Source: JAGQKC01 sp965223675 (lineage in GTDB: Bacteria; Nitrospirota; Nitrospiria; Nitrospirales; UBA8639). From it: a stretch of 64,000 bases of DNA. The position numbers and the translations under genes were made by a program. The stretch lies in NCBI GenBank assembly GCA_965223675.1, contig OZ245013.1, positions 62,001-126,000 on the forward strand. The letters run 5' to 3'. Shown here in pieces: positions 1-8,366 of the stretch (position 1 is the first letter of the stretch; the number at the start of each line of letters is the position of its first letter). The notes under the pieces are model-generated. The model ran no database searches. It saw only the letters and a program-made list of their open reading frames with translations, and was not told the origin of the DNA.

Positions 1-156
1 GGCTTCTTCGCGTTGCAAAATTTCAGGCTTTAACCAATCTAACTGCAGGCGGACTGCACGTAATTCATCTTTTGTGAGGAATTCAAGGTCTTGATCGGGC
101 CTTCGATAGGCTGGCGAATCAGTGAGCGGGAGTTGCTGTTTTTCTTGGTGATTCAT
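1..156 (-). CDS. LOG-family (TIGR00730-like) protein, N-terminal fragment cut by the window edge
   Basis: Fifty-two codons read leftward from an ATG at 154-156 and stay open to the edge. The stretch rich in charged residues, with the pattern LTKDELRAVRLQLDWLKPE, resembles the N-terminal extension of long LOG/putative lysine decarboxylase (TIGR00730) Rossmann proteins, which precedes the nucleotide-binding core. LOG-family enzymes release cytokinin-like bases from nucleotide monophosphates or act as nucleotide phosphoribohydrolases. The core lies outside the window, so this is a family resemblance recalled from the N-terminus only and could be wrong. Confidence 0.45.
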   Translation of the reverse strand, partial: MNHQEKQQLPLTDSPAYRRPDQDLEFLTKDELRAVRLQLDWLKPEILQREEA

Positions 157-507
157 CCGTGATGGGTTCAATAGAAGAACATGGCCGCAAGCCGGTGAAT
201 GTAAGACGCTTCTTTTTTAACAGAAGTCAGAACATGAGTGAAAGGGAGTACTGTGACTGGAGTGATTTGAAATGAAGAATCAGCTCATCACAACCGCAGA
301 GCAAAACAGTTGTGGGAAGTCTAAAATCATTCTGTTCAGCGTATAGACTTACGGAGGAGACGGAAAGCTTGACTTTTGATCAGCACGAGTGCAATCTTAA
401 ATTTCTGGCTATTAAAAGCAACAGATGTAGACCAGATTCTCGAAGTACTTGGTCAGTGGTAGGAAAAGTGTCCATGCGAGTCGTTATCCCTCAGGGGCTC
501 CCCACTT
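157..507. other. Intergenic region with no recognised gene
   Basis: About 350 bases between the divergent LOG-like gene and the hybrid kinase. Short open frames here lack ribosome-binding sites and family resemblance. It presumably holds both divergent promoters, but I see no confident promoter or operator motif. Confidence 0.5.
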
Positions 508-516
508 TTGTACGCC

Positions 517-2874
517 ATGCCAACTCAATCCCCTTTTTCATCCTTGTCAGATAGCCAGTCCCGTTCTTCTACTCAACACGAGCATTTCTATGCTCAGCAG
601 ATCGAGCAATTGTACATGCAAGCTCCTGTCGGGATGGTTGCTTCGTTAGTCAATGCCTCTATCCTCGCGTTCGTAGAGTGGGATCTTGTTTCCAATGTGC
701 GTCTTCTTGTCTGGCTCGTCTGTATACTCGTCATCAATTTCTTGGGAGGCGTTCTTCTTTATCAGTATCGACAGGATCCCAAGACAGAGAGCCGTGCCCA
801 TGTGTGGGGCTCATGGTATTTGAGGCGAAGTCTGGTTTCGGGTTTGATCTGGGGAGCGTTCCCCGTATTTCTCTATCCACATGATTCTATCCCGCATCAG
901 ATATTCCTGGGGTTGATATTAGGGGGGATGGTCGCGGGAGCTACAGCGGTTCATGCTGCTTCAAAATCGGTATTTCTCGCCTATAGTTTGCCAACAGTAA
1001 TTCCGATCATTGTGAGGTTTTTTGCTCAGGGAAGCGAGTTTCATGTGTCGATGGGTATGGTTGGAGTCTTGTTTCTTGCCATGATGGTCATGACCATGCG
1101 TCGTAATCACGAGGTGCTCCATAATAGCATACGTCTCCAATTAGAAAATGCCAGTCTTATCGCACGTCTTTCAGATGAACGTGATAGGGCTGAAGCCTTA
1201 AATCGATCATTATCCACTGAGGTCAACACATGTCAGCTTATGGAAAAAGAACTGATTCAACGTCGTGATCATCTCGAACGAATGGTTGAAGATCGAACAT
1301 ACGAATTACGAACCTCTGAGGCGCGTTTTCAGTTTCTTGCCGAAAATATCAGAGATATCATCTGGGTCATGACCGTAGATGGAAGTCGTTTTAGTTACAT
1401 GAGTTCTTCAGTTGAACGGGTTTTAGGATATTCCAAAGAAGAGGCCATGGCGATGTCGCTGGAGGATGTGTTAACACCGAACTCTCTTGAAAAGGCTCGT
1501 GCGGTCATTACAGAAGAAATCGCGAAAGAGCAGCAGGCTACGACTGATCCGTTTCGATTTCGGACGTTGGAGCTCGAACATCGGTGTAAAGATGGTTCAA
1601 GGATCTGGGCCGAAATTCGAGCTAGTTTTATTCGTGATGAGCATGGAGCTCTCATTGGATTTGTTGGCGTGACTCGGGATGTGACGGAGCGTAAAAAAAT
1701 TGAGGAAGCGAGACGAAGGATCGATACGCAATTATTACGATCGCAAAAGATGGAAGCGATCGGAACGCTTGCTGGCGGCATTGCGCATGATTTTAATAAT
1801 CTCCTGACTGGCATTCTCGGAAATATTTCACTTGCTAAAGGTTTTCTCGAGGAAGGAAGTCCAGGTTCTCGATTTTTGAGCGTGGCTGAGCACGAGAGTA
1901 TTCGTGCCAAAGATCTGACTCAGCAATTGTTAACCTTTTCCAAAGGAGGAGACCCTATCAAGCGTGTGACTTCCTTGGAGGTTCTCGTCAAGAATACGGT
2001 GGAGTTTTCTTTATCTGGATCCGCCATTGCCCGTGAGTATGTCTATGATGAACCTCTCTGGTTAGTTGAGATTGATGCAGGGCAGATTAGCCAAGTTGTA
2101 CAAAGTATCGTCACGAATGCTGTGCAGGCGATGTCACATGAAGGACGTCTCATCATTCGTTGGGAAAATCTCGTTGTGGACGAATCTTCAGGAACCTCTG
2201 TCGTTCCAGCTCCACATGGCTGTTATGTCAAAATATCATTTATAGATAATGGGTCGGGTATTGCGCCTGACGACTTATCAAAAGTATTTGATCCGTATTT
2301 TACGACAAAACCAGATAGGCATGGATTAGGCTTAACCTCAGCCTATGCCATCACCAAGAAACATAATGGATACATGACGGTTGAATCGACGATTGGTCAT
2401 GGTACCTGTGTGTCGTTGTACTTCCCAGCTTGCCCAGAGGGTACGGTCGTTGGATCTCCTGTTCCTTTGGTGAGAAAGAGTGGGGCTGGAAAAGTACTCG
2501 TCATGGATGATGAGGAATCGATTCGTGTGCTTGCGAGCGAGATGCTACGCGCCTGTGGATATCATTTTGAAATGGCCAAAAATGGAGAAGAAGCCGTATC
2601 GCTGTACCAAAAAGCACAGAAAACCGATTCACCATTTTCCGCAGTTATTTTAGATTTAACGGTTCCTGGGGGACTGGGGGGAAAAGAGACAATGGAGCGA
2701 CTTTTACGAATTGATCCGAATGTGAAAGCCGTTGTCTCAAGTGGGTATTCTAATGATCCAATTATGGCTAAATATCAAACGTTTGGATTTCATGCGGTCA
2801 TGACAAAACCCTATTCCCTTCTGGAACTGAGTGATGTGATGTACCGTCTTGTGATGGAGCCTCCTCATAAATAA
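517..2874 (+). CDS. Membrane-bound hybrid sensor histidine kinase with PAS and C-terminal receiver
   Basis: About 785 residues. The N-terminal third (about 35-195) has several hydrophobic segments forming a membrane sensor module. A coiled-coil linker (about 200-265), a PAS domain (about 267-392, ending with the PAC-like VTRDVTERKK) and a dimerisation domain follow. The H-box reads GGIAHDFNNLL with phosphoacceptor His near 424. The ATPase domain shows an N-box (SIVTNAVQAM), G1 (DNGSGI) and G2 (HGLGLT). A C-terminal receiver has acidic DDEE, phosphorylatable Asp near 713 (ILDLTVP) and Lys near 764. The HDFNN class usually phosphotransfers to its own receiver. A TTG at 508 has an AGGGG about 10 bases upstream and is an alternative start. 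No cognate regulator lies adjacent, and the stimulus is unknown. Confidence 0.88.
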   Translation: MPTQSPFSSLSDSQSRSSTQHEHFYAQQIEQLYMQAPVGMVASLVNASILAFVEWDLVSNVRLLVWLVCILVINFLGGVLLYQYRQDPKTESRAHVWGSWYLRRSLVSGLIWGAFPVFLYPHDSIPHQIFLGLILGGMVAGATAVHAASKSVFLAYSLPTVIPIIVRFFAQGSEFHVSMGMVGVLFLAMMVMTMRRNHEVLHNSIRLQLENASLIARLSDERDRAEALNRSLSTEVNTCQLMEKELIQRRDHLERMVEDRTYELRTSEARFQFLAENIRDIIWVMTVDGSRFSYMSSSVERVLGYSKEEAMAMSLEDVLTPNSLEKARAVITEEIAKEQQATTDPFRFRTLELEHRCKDGSRIWAEIRASFIRDEHGALIGFVGVTRDVTERKKIEEARRRIDTQLLRSQKMEAIGTLAGGIAHDFNNLLTGILGNISLAKGFLEEGSPGSRFLSVAEHESIRAKDLTQQLLTFSKGGDPIKRVTSLEVLVKNTVEFSLSGSAIAREYVYDEPLWLVEIDAGQISQVVQSIVTNAVQAMSHEGRLIIRWENLVVDESSGTSVVPAPHGCYVKISFIDNGSGIAPDDLSKVFDPYFTTKPDRHGLGLTSAYAITKKHNGYMTVESTIGHGTCVSLYFPACPEGTVVGSPVPLVRKSGAGKVLVMDDEESIRVLASEMLRACGYHFEMAKNGEEAVSLYQKAQKTDSPFSAVILDLTVPGGLGGKETMERLLRIDPNVKAVVSSGYSNDPIMAKYQTFGFHAVMTKPYSLLELSDVMYRLVMEPPHK

Positions 2875-2875
2875 A

Positions 2876-3216
2876 CTCCAATACAAATTTCATTTTGCAC
2901 TTTTCATTTTACATCGCTTTCCTCACGTTCCTCCTCACAGCGCTTACAGTTTAAGAGTTCTCCAACATGAGCTTTCCGGCCTTCATCTGTCGTGACCCAG
3001 GGTCGTGAAATCCATGGCGGGTTATGACGTACATGTTGTCCGTGCCCGCAGGCAAGGTCAGCGACCCAATCACCCTCTTCATCTTTATGAAATCCAATGA
3101 TGGGTTGTTTCATTTTTGATAGGTGAAAAGTAAGGAGTAAAAAGTAAGGGGCTGTAAGATGTAAAACTAACATCTCATATCTGAAATTTCACTTCTCACT
3201 TTTTACCTTTTACTTA
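2876..3216. repeat. Degenerate purine/pyrimidine-rich repeats flanking the DUF3565 gene
   Basis: Three stretches, at about 2880-2915, 3115-3155 and 3185-3216, carry variations of minus-strand (A)AGTGAAAAGT / GTAAAAAGT. They look like decayed interspersed filler repeats and not coding sequence. The span given also encloses the DUF3565 gene, which is not itself repetitive. Confidence 0.4.
2904..3113 (-). CDS. Small DUF3565 family protein
   Basis: Sixty-nine residues, starting at the ATG at 3111-3113 (KQPIIGFHKDEEGDWVADL). The conserved centre has ACGHGQHVRHNPPW, and a C-terminal CKRC pair follows. With the ACGH cysteine and histidine these could bind a metal. This pattern matches the DUF3565 family, whose role is unknown. 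The gene stands alone between the hybrid kinase (opposite strand) and the ABC importer. It is bordered on both sides by degenerate purine-rich repeats (AGTGAAA/AGTAAAA type). A longer start is possible but would add a low-complexity leader derived from those repeats. Confidence 0.75.
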   Translation of the reverse strand: MKQPIIGFHKDEEGDWVADLACGHGQHVRHNPPWISRPWVTTDEGRKAHVGELLNCKRCEEEREESDVK

Positions 3217-4006
3217 TATTTTTAACATCTAGCCAGTCTCTCATCCAATCCCCGATTATGTTGATGGCTAACACAACCAACATGAGGGCAAAACCTGGGG
3301 CAATGACCATATGTGGCGCAACGAGCATGTAACGAGTTCCATCACGAATCATACTGCCCCAGGAAGCATCGGGAGGTTGAACGCCCAAGCCTAAAAAAGA
3401 CAGCCCAGCCTCTGCGACGACAATGCTGGCAATGCCAAAGCTCAATTCAATGAGCAGTGGTGCACTGAGCAATGGGAGCAAATGATTGAACATAATGCGA
3501 AAAGATGATGCTCCGAGTGCACGTGCGGCAGTGATATGGTCTGTTTCTTTAATGGCTAGTACTTGGGCGCGGGCTAGGCGAGCATACCCGACCCAACCGA
3601 CGCACGTGAGTGCCAGCACAACATTTTCGATGCCTGGCCCCAAAACCCCTGCTAGAGCAATCGCCAGGAGTATTCCTGGAAATGCTAAAAAGATGTCAAT
3701 CATTCTGACGAGCAGATGGTCAACCCATCCTCCCCAATAGGCTCCAATAATTCCAAGACTGCTTCCAACAATGGAAGCAAAAAAGACAACAAAAAAAGCG
3801 ACGACAAAAGATGTTCTTGCTCCGATGATCAGGCGATCACTGATGAAGCGTCCGAGATCGTCGTACCCGAACCATGTGTCAACTGAAGGAGTCGTTAAGA
3901 TCTTGGTCAGGTCAATATGGTTTGGAGAAAGTGGAAATAGTGGTCCTAGTACAGCAAGGGTTCCCCAAGTGACGAGAATGAACAGAGGAATCCAAAGGCG
4001 AATCAT
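3203..4006 (-). CDS. ABC transporter permease, DppC/OppC type
   Basis: A 267-residue inner-membrane permease of the oligopeptide/nickel (PepT) importer class. It has an N-terminal membrane helix, then a soluble loop and five or so further helices. The EAA-type coupling loop reads ARALGASSFRIMFNHLLP, followed by the DppC-typical EAGLSFLGLGVQPPDASWG. It overlaps the upstream DppB-like gene by 4 bases, so the two are translationally coupled. DppB and DppC form the heterodimeric channel. No ATP-binding subunits are adjacent, so the ATPases must be encoded elsewhere or shared. The substrate could be peptides, nickel or another small solute. Confidence 0.88.
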   Translation of the reverse strand: MIRLWIPLFILVTWGTLAVLGPLFPLSPNHIDLTKILTTPSVDTWFGYDDLGRFISDRLIIGARTSFVVAFFVVFFASIVGSSLGIIGAYWGGWVDHLLVRMIDIFLAFPGILLAIALAGVLGPGIENVVLALTCVGWVGYARLARAQVLAIKETDHITAARALGASSFRIMFNHLLPLLSAPLLIELSFGIASIVVAEAGLSFLGLGVQPPDASWGSMIRDGTRYMLVAPHMVIAPGFALMLVVLAINIIGDWMRDWLDVKNISKR

Positions 4007-4932
4007 GATGTCTCCTGAACTTGGATCCGGGGGTCGACCCAGGCATAGAGCAAATCAGTCAAGAGATTGATTCCAATGTACAAAAAGGAAATACACATAA
4101 TGGTTGCTTGAACGATGGGATAATCTCGCTGTTGAATAGCTTCTATCATTAATGAGCCAATTCCTGGCCAAGAAAATATGGTTTCGGTAATCACAGCGCC
4201 ACTGAACAGCGCACCCAGTTGAAGGCCGAGTAATGTCAGAACTGGTAAGAGAGCATTACGGAGCGCGTGGCGAACAATCGTGAGAAATTTAGTCAGACCT
4301 TTGGCATGAGCTGTTCGTATGTAATCTTCATGAACAACTTCGAGTAAAGCACTCCGAATCATTCGGGACAAAATGGCCGCCATGGCCGTGCCAAGAGTGA
4401 GTGAGGGCAGCACGAGAGATAAGAATCCTTCACGCCCACTGACCGGAAACCAGCCCAGCCACAATGCTCCAACCAACATTAGGATTGGGCCCAACCAAAA
4501 ATTGGGTATAGAGACTCCGGCCAGCGCAAAGGTCATTGTGCCCATGTCGACATATGTTTTTTGCCGTAAAGCTGCAAGTATGCCCAACGGGAAAGCGAGG
4601 AAGATGGCTATCGTCATGGCTCCAAGTCCAAGTTCTATCGTGGCCGGGAATCGCTCAAGCAGGATGTCGCTGATGGCACGGCCCGAATGAATAGAAGTGC
4701 CGAGATCAAATTGAAGAAGTCGCTGAGTATATTCCCAAAGTTGTCTATGAATAGGGAGATGAAATCCCATGGCTTTTCGCAGGGCTTCTTTGTCTGCAGG
4801 GTGAGCCGTCTCTCCCAACATGACATCAATAGGATCTCCCGGAATAAGGTGAATGAGTAAGAACACAAGACAGGAAACCCCAAGAATAACCACAATGGAG
4901 CTGAACAGTCTGGAGAGAATGAATCTCGTCAT
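4003..4932 (-). CDS. ABC transporter permease, DppB/OppB type
   Basis: A 309-residue permease beginning MTRFILSRLFSS, the classic DppB N-terminus. It continues with LIHLIPGDPIDVMLGE and an EAA loop around TAHAKGLTKFLTIVRHALRN, then a C-terminal membrane domain ending near AWVDPRIQ. It partners with the downstream DppC-like permease and receives substrate from the binding protein encoded just upstream. It overlaps both neighbours by 4 bases, so the three genes form one operon. The length is normal for the family. Confidence 0.9.
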   Translation of the reverse strand: MTRFILSRLFSSIVVILGVSCLVFLLIHLIPGDPIDVMLGETAHPADKEALRKAMGFHLPIHRQLWEYTQRLLQFDLGTSIHSGRAISDILLERFPATIELGLGAMTIAIFLAFPLGILAALRQKTYVDMGTMTFALAGVSIPNFWLGPILMLVGALWLGWFPVSGREGFLSLVLPSLTLGTAMAAILSRMIRSALLEVVHEDYIRTAHAKGLTKFLTIVRHALRNALLPVLTLLGLQLGALFSGAVITETIFSWPGIGSLMIEAIQQRDYPIVQATIMCISFLYIGINLLTDLLYAWVDPRIQVQETS

Positions 4933-6497
4933 GCTGGTGAGAGAGGACGTTTTGCAGTTACAACGATGTCTTGAGTGCGTTTCACTTGGAGTAATCCATC
5001 ATATGTACCGTCAAGAGAAATGGTGTATCCACGAATATTGTGATGTGCAACAAAGATCTGTGCTTCATACCACAATGGCACATAGGGGAGCGTTCGAAGT
5101 AAATGGGCTTGAAGCCGTCGGTATATTACACCTTTTTCCTGAAGATTCTGAGTGGCTTGTGCCTGTTCGATTAACGTATCGGTGAGGTCATCGGCCCATC
5201 GACCTCGATTGGCGCCATGGGGAGGGACTGATTGACTATGAAACACATAGTGGAAAATGTCTGGTGTTTTTAACCCTACCCACGAAAGACTATACATTTG
5301 AAAGCGACCGGCTTTGATATCTCCGTAAAATGTCCCCCAATCGTGACTCTGGATAGAGGCCTGGATTCCAACTTGTGCGAGTTGATGTTGCACGATCGCC
5401 GCGAGTCGCAGACGAAAGGGGTCCGTCGAAGTTTTGTAGATGATACGAGCTGGGCGAGTCTTATCGAACCCTGCTGCGTGTAACAAGTTCCGGGCCCGTT
5501 GGGGATCATAGTCGTATCCGCCAAGTTTTGCCTCTCCGACCCAATGTTCTGGAGGGAACAGGGCATTGGCTTCACGGGCAGTATTCCCAAAGAGGTGTCG
5601 AATAATACTGGATCGGTCAATGGCATGAGCAATAGCTCGCCGAATGTTGTGTTGTCCAACAATGGGATCTTTCAGGTTAAACCCAAGGTACGAAAATTTG
5701 GCTCCGGTATGCGTTTGAATTTGAATAGACTCGTTTTTTGCGAGATAGGTGATCAGTTCAGGTGGGAGATCATTCTGCATCATATCAATTTCGCCCGCCA
5801 TGAGCTTGAGAACACGGACTGTTGGATCAGGAACTCGAAGAAATTCAAACAATTGACCATCAATTTGTCGGATCAATCTCCAATGAGAGTCATTTGGCCG
5901 GTCAAGAAAGGTAAAAGGCCCGTTTCCGATCGGGTGCTCATGAAAAGGGTGTCCATTCTGAATAAGGTTAGCAGGAAGAATGCCGATAACAAGATAGCTA
6001 GGGAACAATCTGTCTGGTTGTTTGAGATGAAAATCTACGATGTTTTCTGTGGATACTTGAATCTCCGAAATCAAGGTGAGTGCGTTGCGGTGTGGTGAGA
6101 GATTAGCCGGGTTTAAAATAAAGTCATAAGTGGCCTTTACATCTTGAGCCGTTAGCGCCTGCCCATGATGAAAGGGTTGACGAGAATCTCGCAAGTAGAA
6201 GCGATAATGAGTCGGGGAGATTTGTTCCCACGTGGCAAGTGAGGGGATAGGTCGAACCGCTTCGTCGAATTCAATAAGACGCGAGTACAAGAGACGATTG
6301 AGTCTTGCTGAAGTCGCATCGGTCGCAAAGCGTGGATCAAAATTTGATGGAGCCGTGGCTAGGCCAAAACGCAGAGAGTTGTTGGAACGAGGTTCTGAGC
6401 ATCCAAAGAACAGGGACAGGATTGTGAGGAACAGCACGAAGCTGAGAGTGGCAGTTTTTTGGTGATATTCGCGATAGATGGTCAGTACACAGGACAT
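4929..6497 (-). CDS. Extracellular solute-binding lipoprotein, family 5 (DppA/OppA type)
   Basis: 522 residues. A lipoprotein signal with lipobox LFFGC at about residues 29-33 implies anchoring to a membrane on the periplasmic side. The mature part has the family-5 hallmarks: a DPRFATDATSARL opening, the YRFYLRDSRQPFHHGQALTAQDV segment and the later DRSSIIRHLFG region. It would capture the substrate for the DppB/DppC-like channel downstream, with which it overlaps by 4 bases. The family covers peptides, nickel and haem, and I cannot tell which. It is the first gene of the operon, so the promoter should lie just right of 6497. Confidence 0.88.
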   Translation of the reverse strand: MSCVLTIYREYHQKTATLSFVLFLTILSLFFGCSEPRSNNSLRFGLATAPSNFDPRFATDATSARLNRLLYSRLIEFDEAVRPIPSLATWEQISPTHYRFYLRDSRQPFHHGQALTAQDVKATYDFILNPANLSPHRNALTLISEIQVSTENIVDFHLKQPDRLFPSYLVIGILPANLIQNGHPFHEHPIGNGPFTFLDRPNDSHWRLIRQIDGQLFEFLRVPDPTVRVLKLMAGEIDMMQNDLPPELITYLAKNESIQIQTHTGAKFSYLGFNLKDPIVGQHNIRRAIAHAIDRSSIIRHLFGNTAREANALFPPEHWVGEAKLGGYDYDPQRARNLLHAAGFDKTRPARIIYKTSTDPFRLRLAAIVQHQLAQVGIQASIQSHDWGTFYGDIKAGRFQMYSLSWVGLKTPDIFHYVFHSQSVPPHGANRGRWADDLTDTLIEQAQATQNLQEKGVIYRRLQAHLLRTLPYVPLWYEAQIFVAHHNIRGYTISLDGTYDGLLQVKRTQDIVVTAKRPLSPA

Positions 6498-6653
6498 GGA
6501 TCTTTAATAAGAATACCGCATATGACGGTTTTCTCCAAACATGATGTTGCATCCGTGGTGCAACGTTCAGAAAAAATTTTGGAAATTCCGAGCATATGTT
6601 GAGTTGTCTGATTTTTACTATTGGTCTTTTAAACGTATACGTGGAGATGTCTC

Positions 6654-8030
6654 ATGAGTTATTCCGCTGGAACCCTATCAACATCTGAAGCAGCTGCAGG
6701 TTACGCGGGGGCTGTCAATGGACCTATAGCTCCGGCGTCACTCAAAGATACCGGATTATCTGAAGAACTTCTGGTTCAGTTATTAATCAAGACACTCGTG
6801 GCAACTGGTGAACTGACAGAAGCCTCTGGGGGAGAGCAACTCAAACTCCCGTATAGTGTGATGAAGGAACTGTTTACGATTCTTCAACGAGACAAACTTT
6901 GTGAAGTTCGCGGTCATGGAGAACCGTTGGGAGTCTTATACCGCTACACATTGACCGATGAGGGGCGTCGGCGAGCACAAGCGTATTTTGAGATTAGTCG
7001 GTACGTCGGACCTGCTCCCGTTCCGCTTGCTCAATATGCAGATATGATTAACCGTCAGCCGATTGCCAAGCTGAAAATCAATCGAGCTATTGTTGAAAAG
7101 GCCACTGCGCATTTGGTGCTTCCGGAAAAAACTATTGAACAAATTGGTGAGGCCATTAACTCAGGGTGGCCAATCTTTCTGTATGGGCCTCCCGGCAATG
7201 GAAAGACCGTTATTGCGGAAGCGATCGGACAAATGTTGAAAATGGTCGGCGGAGGAGACATGTATATCCCACATGCCGTTGAAATTGACGGGCAGATTAT
7301 CCAGGTTTTTGATCCGATTTCTCATGTTCCTTCTGGGGCCCAGGTTCCAGCGTCAGGTTCCTTTATTGAAACGAAAGTTGAACGTGATACTCGTTGGGAG
7401 TTATGTCACCGACCCGTGGAGTTTGCGGGTGGAGAGCTGACGATGGGCATGTTGGATTTATCCTTTAATCCTATCGCCAAGTATTACAAGGCACCACCAC
7501 ATATTAAAGCGAACGGCGGAGTTTTTCTGATTGACGATTTTGGTCGGCAGTTGGTTCGGCCTCGAGATCTGTTAAACCGATGGATTGTTCCTTTGGAAAA
7601 GCGTGTAGATTATTTGACGCTTCACAGCGGAAAAGTCTTTCAAATTCCCTTTGATACCATCGTCATATTTGCAACAAACCTAGAACCACAAAAACTCGCA
7701 GACGAAGCCTTTCTGAGACGGATCCGCAACAAGGTGTATATTGCCGATCCGTCACAGAAACAGTTTGCCCATATTTTTGAAGTGATGTGTCGGCAAAAGG
7801 GCGTCCCGTATGTGTCTGAGGCCGTGGAGTATTTATTCGAAAACATCTATGAAAAATATCACCTCAGTATGAGAAGTTGTCATCCACGAGATCTTATCGA
7901 GCAAATCGTGAGTATTGCCAAATTTAAAGATGTGCCTCCAACTCTCGATAAAGCTCTGTTAGACCGCGCCTGTCATACCTATTTCTTCGTAGAAGAAGAA
8001 CATGCCGTCGCGGAAGACGATCCGTATTAA
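6654..8030 (+). CDS. AAA+ ATPase (MoxR/dynein-like), function unknown
   Basis: 458 residues. A helical N-terminal region (about 30-115) precedes the ATPase core. Walker A is GPPGNGKT at 178-185, Walker B is GGVFLIDDFG at about 288-297, and a sensor-1 Asn follows in IVIFATN near 342. An arginine-rich LRRIRNKVYI follows, with a C-terminal lid containing the sensor-2-like SCHPRDLIEQ. It has no von Willebrand partner or protease next to it, unlike typical MoxR loci, so the client is unknown. It is divergent from the ABC importer operon. Confidence 0.75.
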   Translation: MSYSAGTLSTSEAAAGYAGAVNGPIAPASLKDTGLSEELLVQLLIKTLVATGELTEASGGEQLKLPYSVMKELFTILQRDKLCEVRGHGEPLGVLYRYTLTDEGRRRAQAYFEISRYVGPAPVPLAQYADMINRQPIAKLKINRAIVEKATAHLVLPEKTIEQIGEAINSGWPIFLYGPPGNGKTVIAEAIGQMLKMVGGGDMYIPHAVEIDGQIIQVFDPISHVPSGAQVPASGSFIETKVERDTRWELCHRPVEFAGGELTMGMLDLSFNPIAKYYKAPPHIKANGGVFLIDDFGRQLVRPRDLLNRWIVPLEKRVDYLTLHSGKVFQIPFDTIVIFATNLEPQKLADEAFLRRIRNKVYIADPSQKQFAHIFEVMCRQKGVPYVSEAVEYLFENIYEKYHLSMRSCHPRDLIEQIVSIAKFKDVPPTLDKALLDRACHTYFFVEEEHAVAEDDPY

Positions 8031-8366
8031 TCTTGGCTTGCGTTTCCAGCAATACATTCCTGATTAGGCTCCGCGTTTTATTTAGTGCATAACCTAACCT
8101 TTTTCATAGTTGAAGATCCTGATACACTCCTTTCTAGCTCCTTGAATAATTCTTTCAACTACCTTTACGTTCCATTTTCTCTCTAGATGGCAGAAGGACT
8201 ATAGTGGGAGTCCAATGCACGAATCTCGAAATCCACAACACATGAGAATGACCAAATCGAAACATTCGAATTTAGGATTTGGATTTAGTGAGACATTCGT
8301 ATTTCGAGTTTAGAAAACCTATGTGAAATGACTATCATTGTTGAGGCATAACGTCGTTCATTTCCA
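8031..8366. other. Intergenic region with degenerate AT-rich partial repeats
   Basis: 336 bases without a credible gene. Between about 8222 and 8312 the strings CGAATCTCGAAATCC, ACATTCGAATTTAGG, GGATTTGGATTTAG and ACATTCGTATTTCGAG recur as imperfect copies of a TTCGAATTT-type motif. This looks like a decayed repeat. No terminator with a T-tract is evident after the AAA+ gene. Confidence 0.4.

Noticed and set aside
1395..1910. 171-codon open frame opposite the hybrid kinase
   Set aside because: It mirrors the coding frame of the kinase PAS and dimerisation domains and has no features of its own.
8220..8320. Possible CRISPR-like array from repeated TTCGAATTT-type strings
   Set aside because: Units are imperfect, overlapping and have no spacers of constant length.
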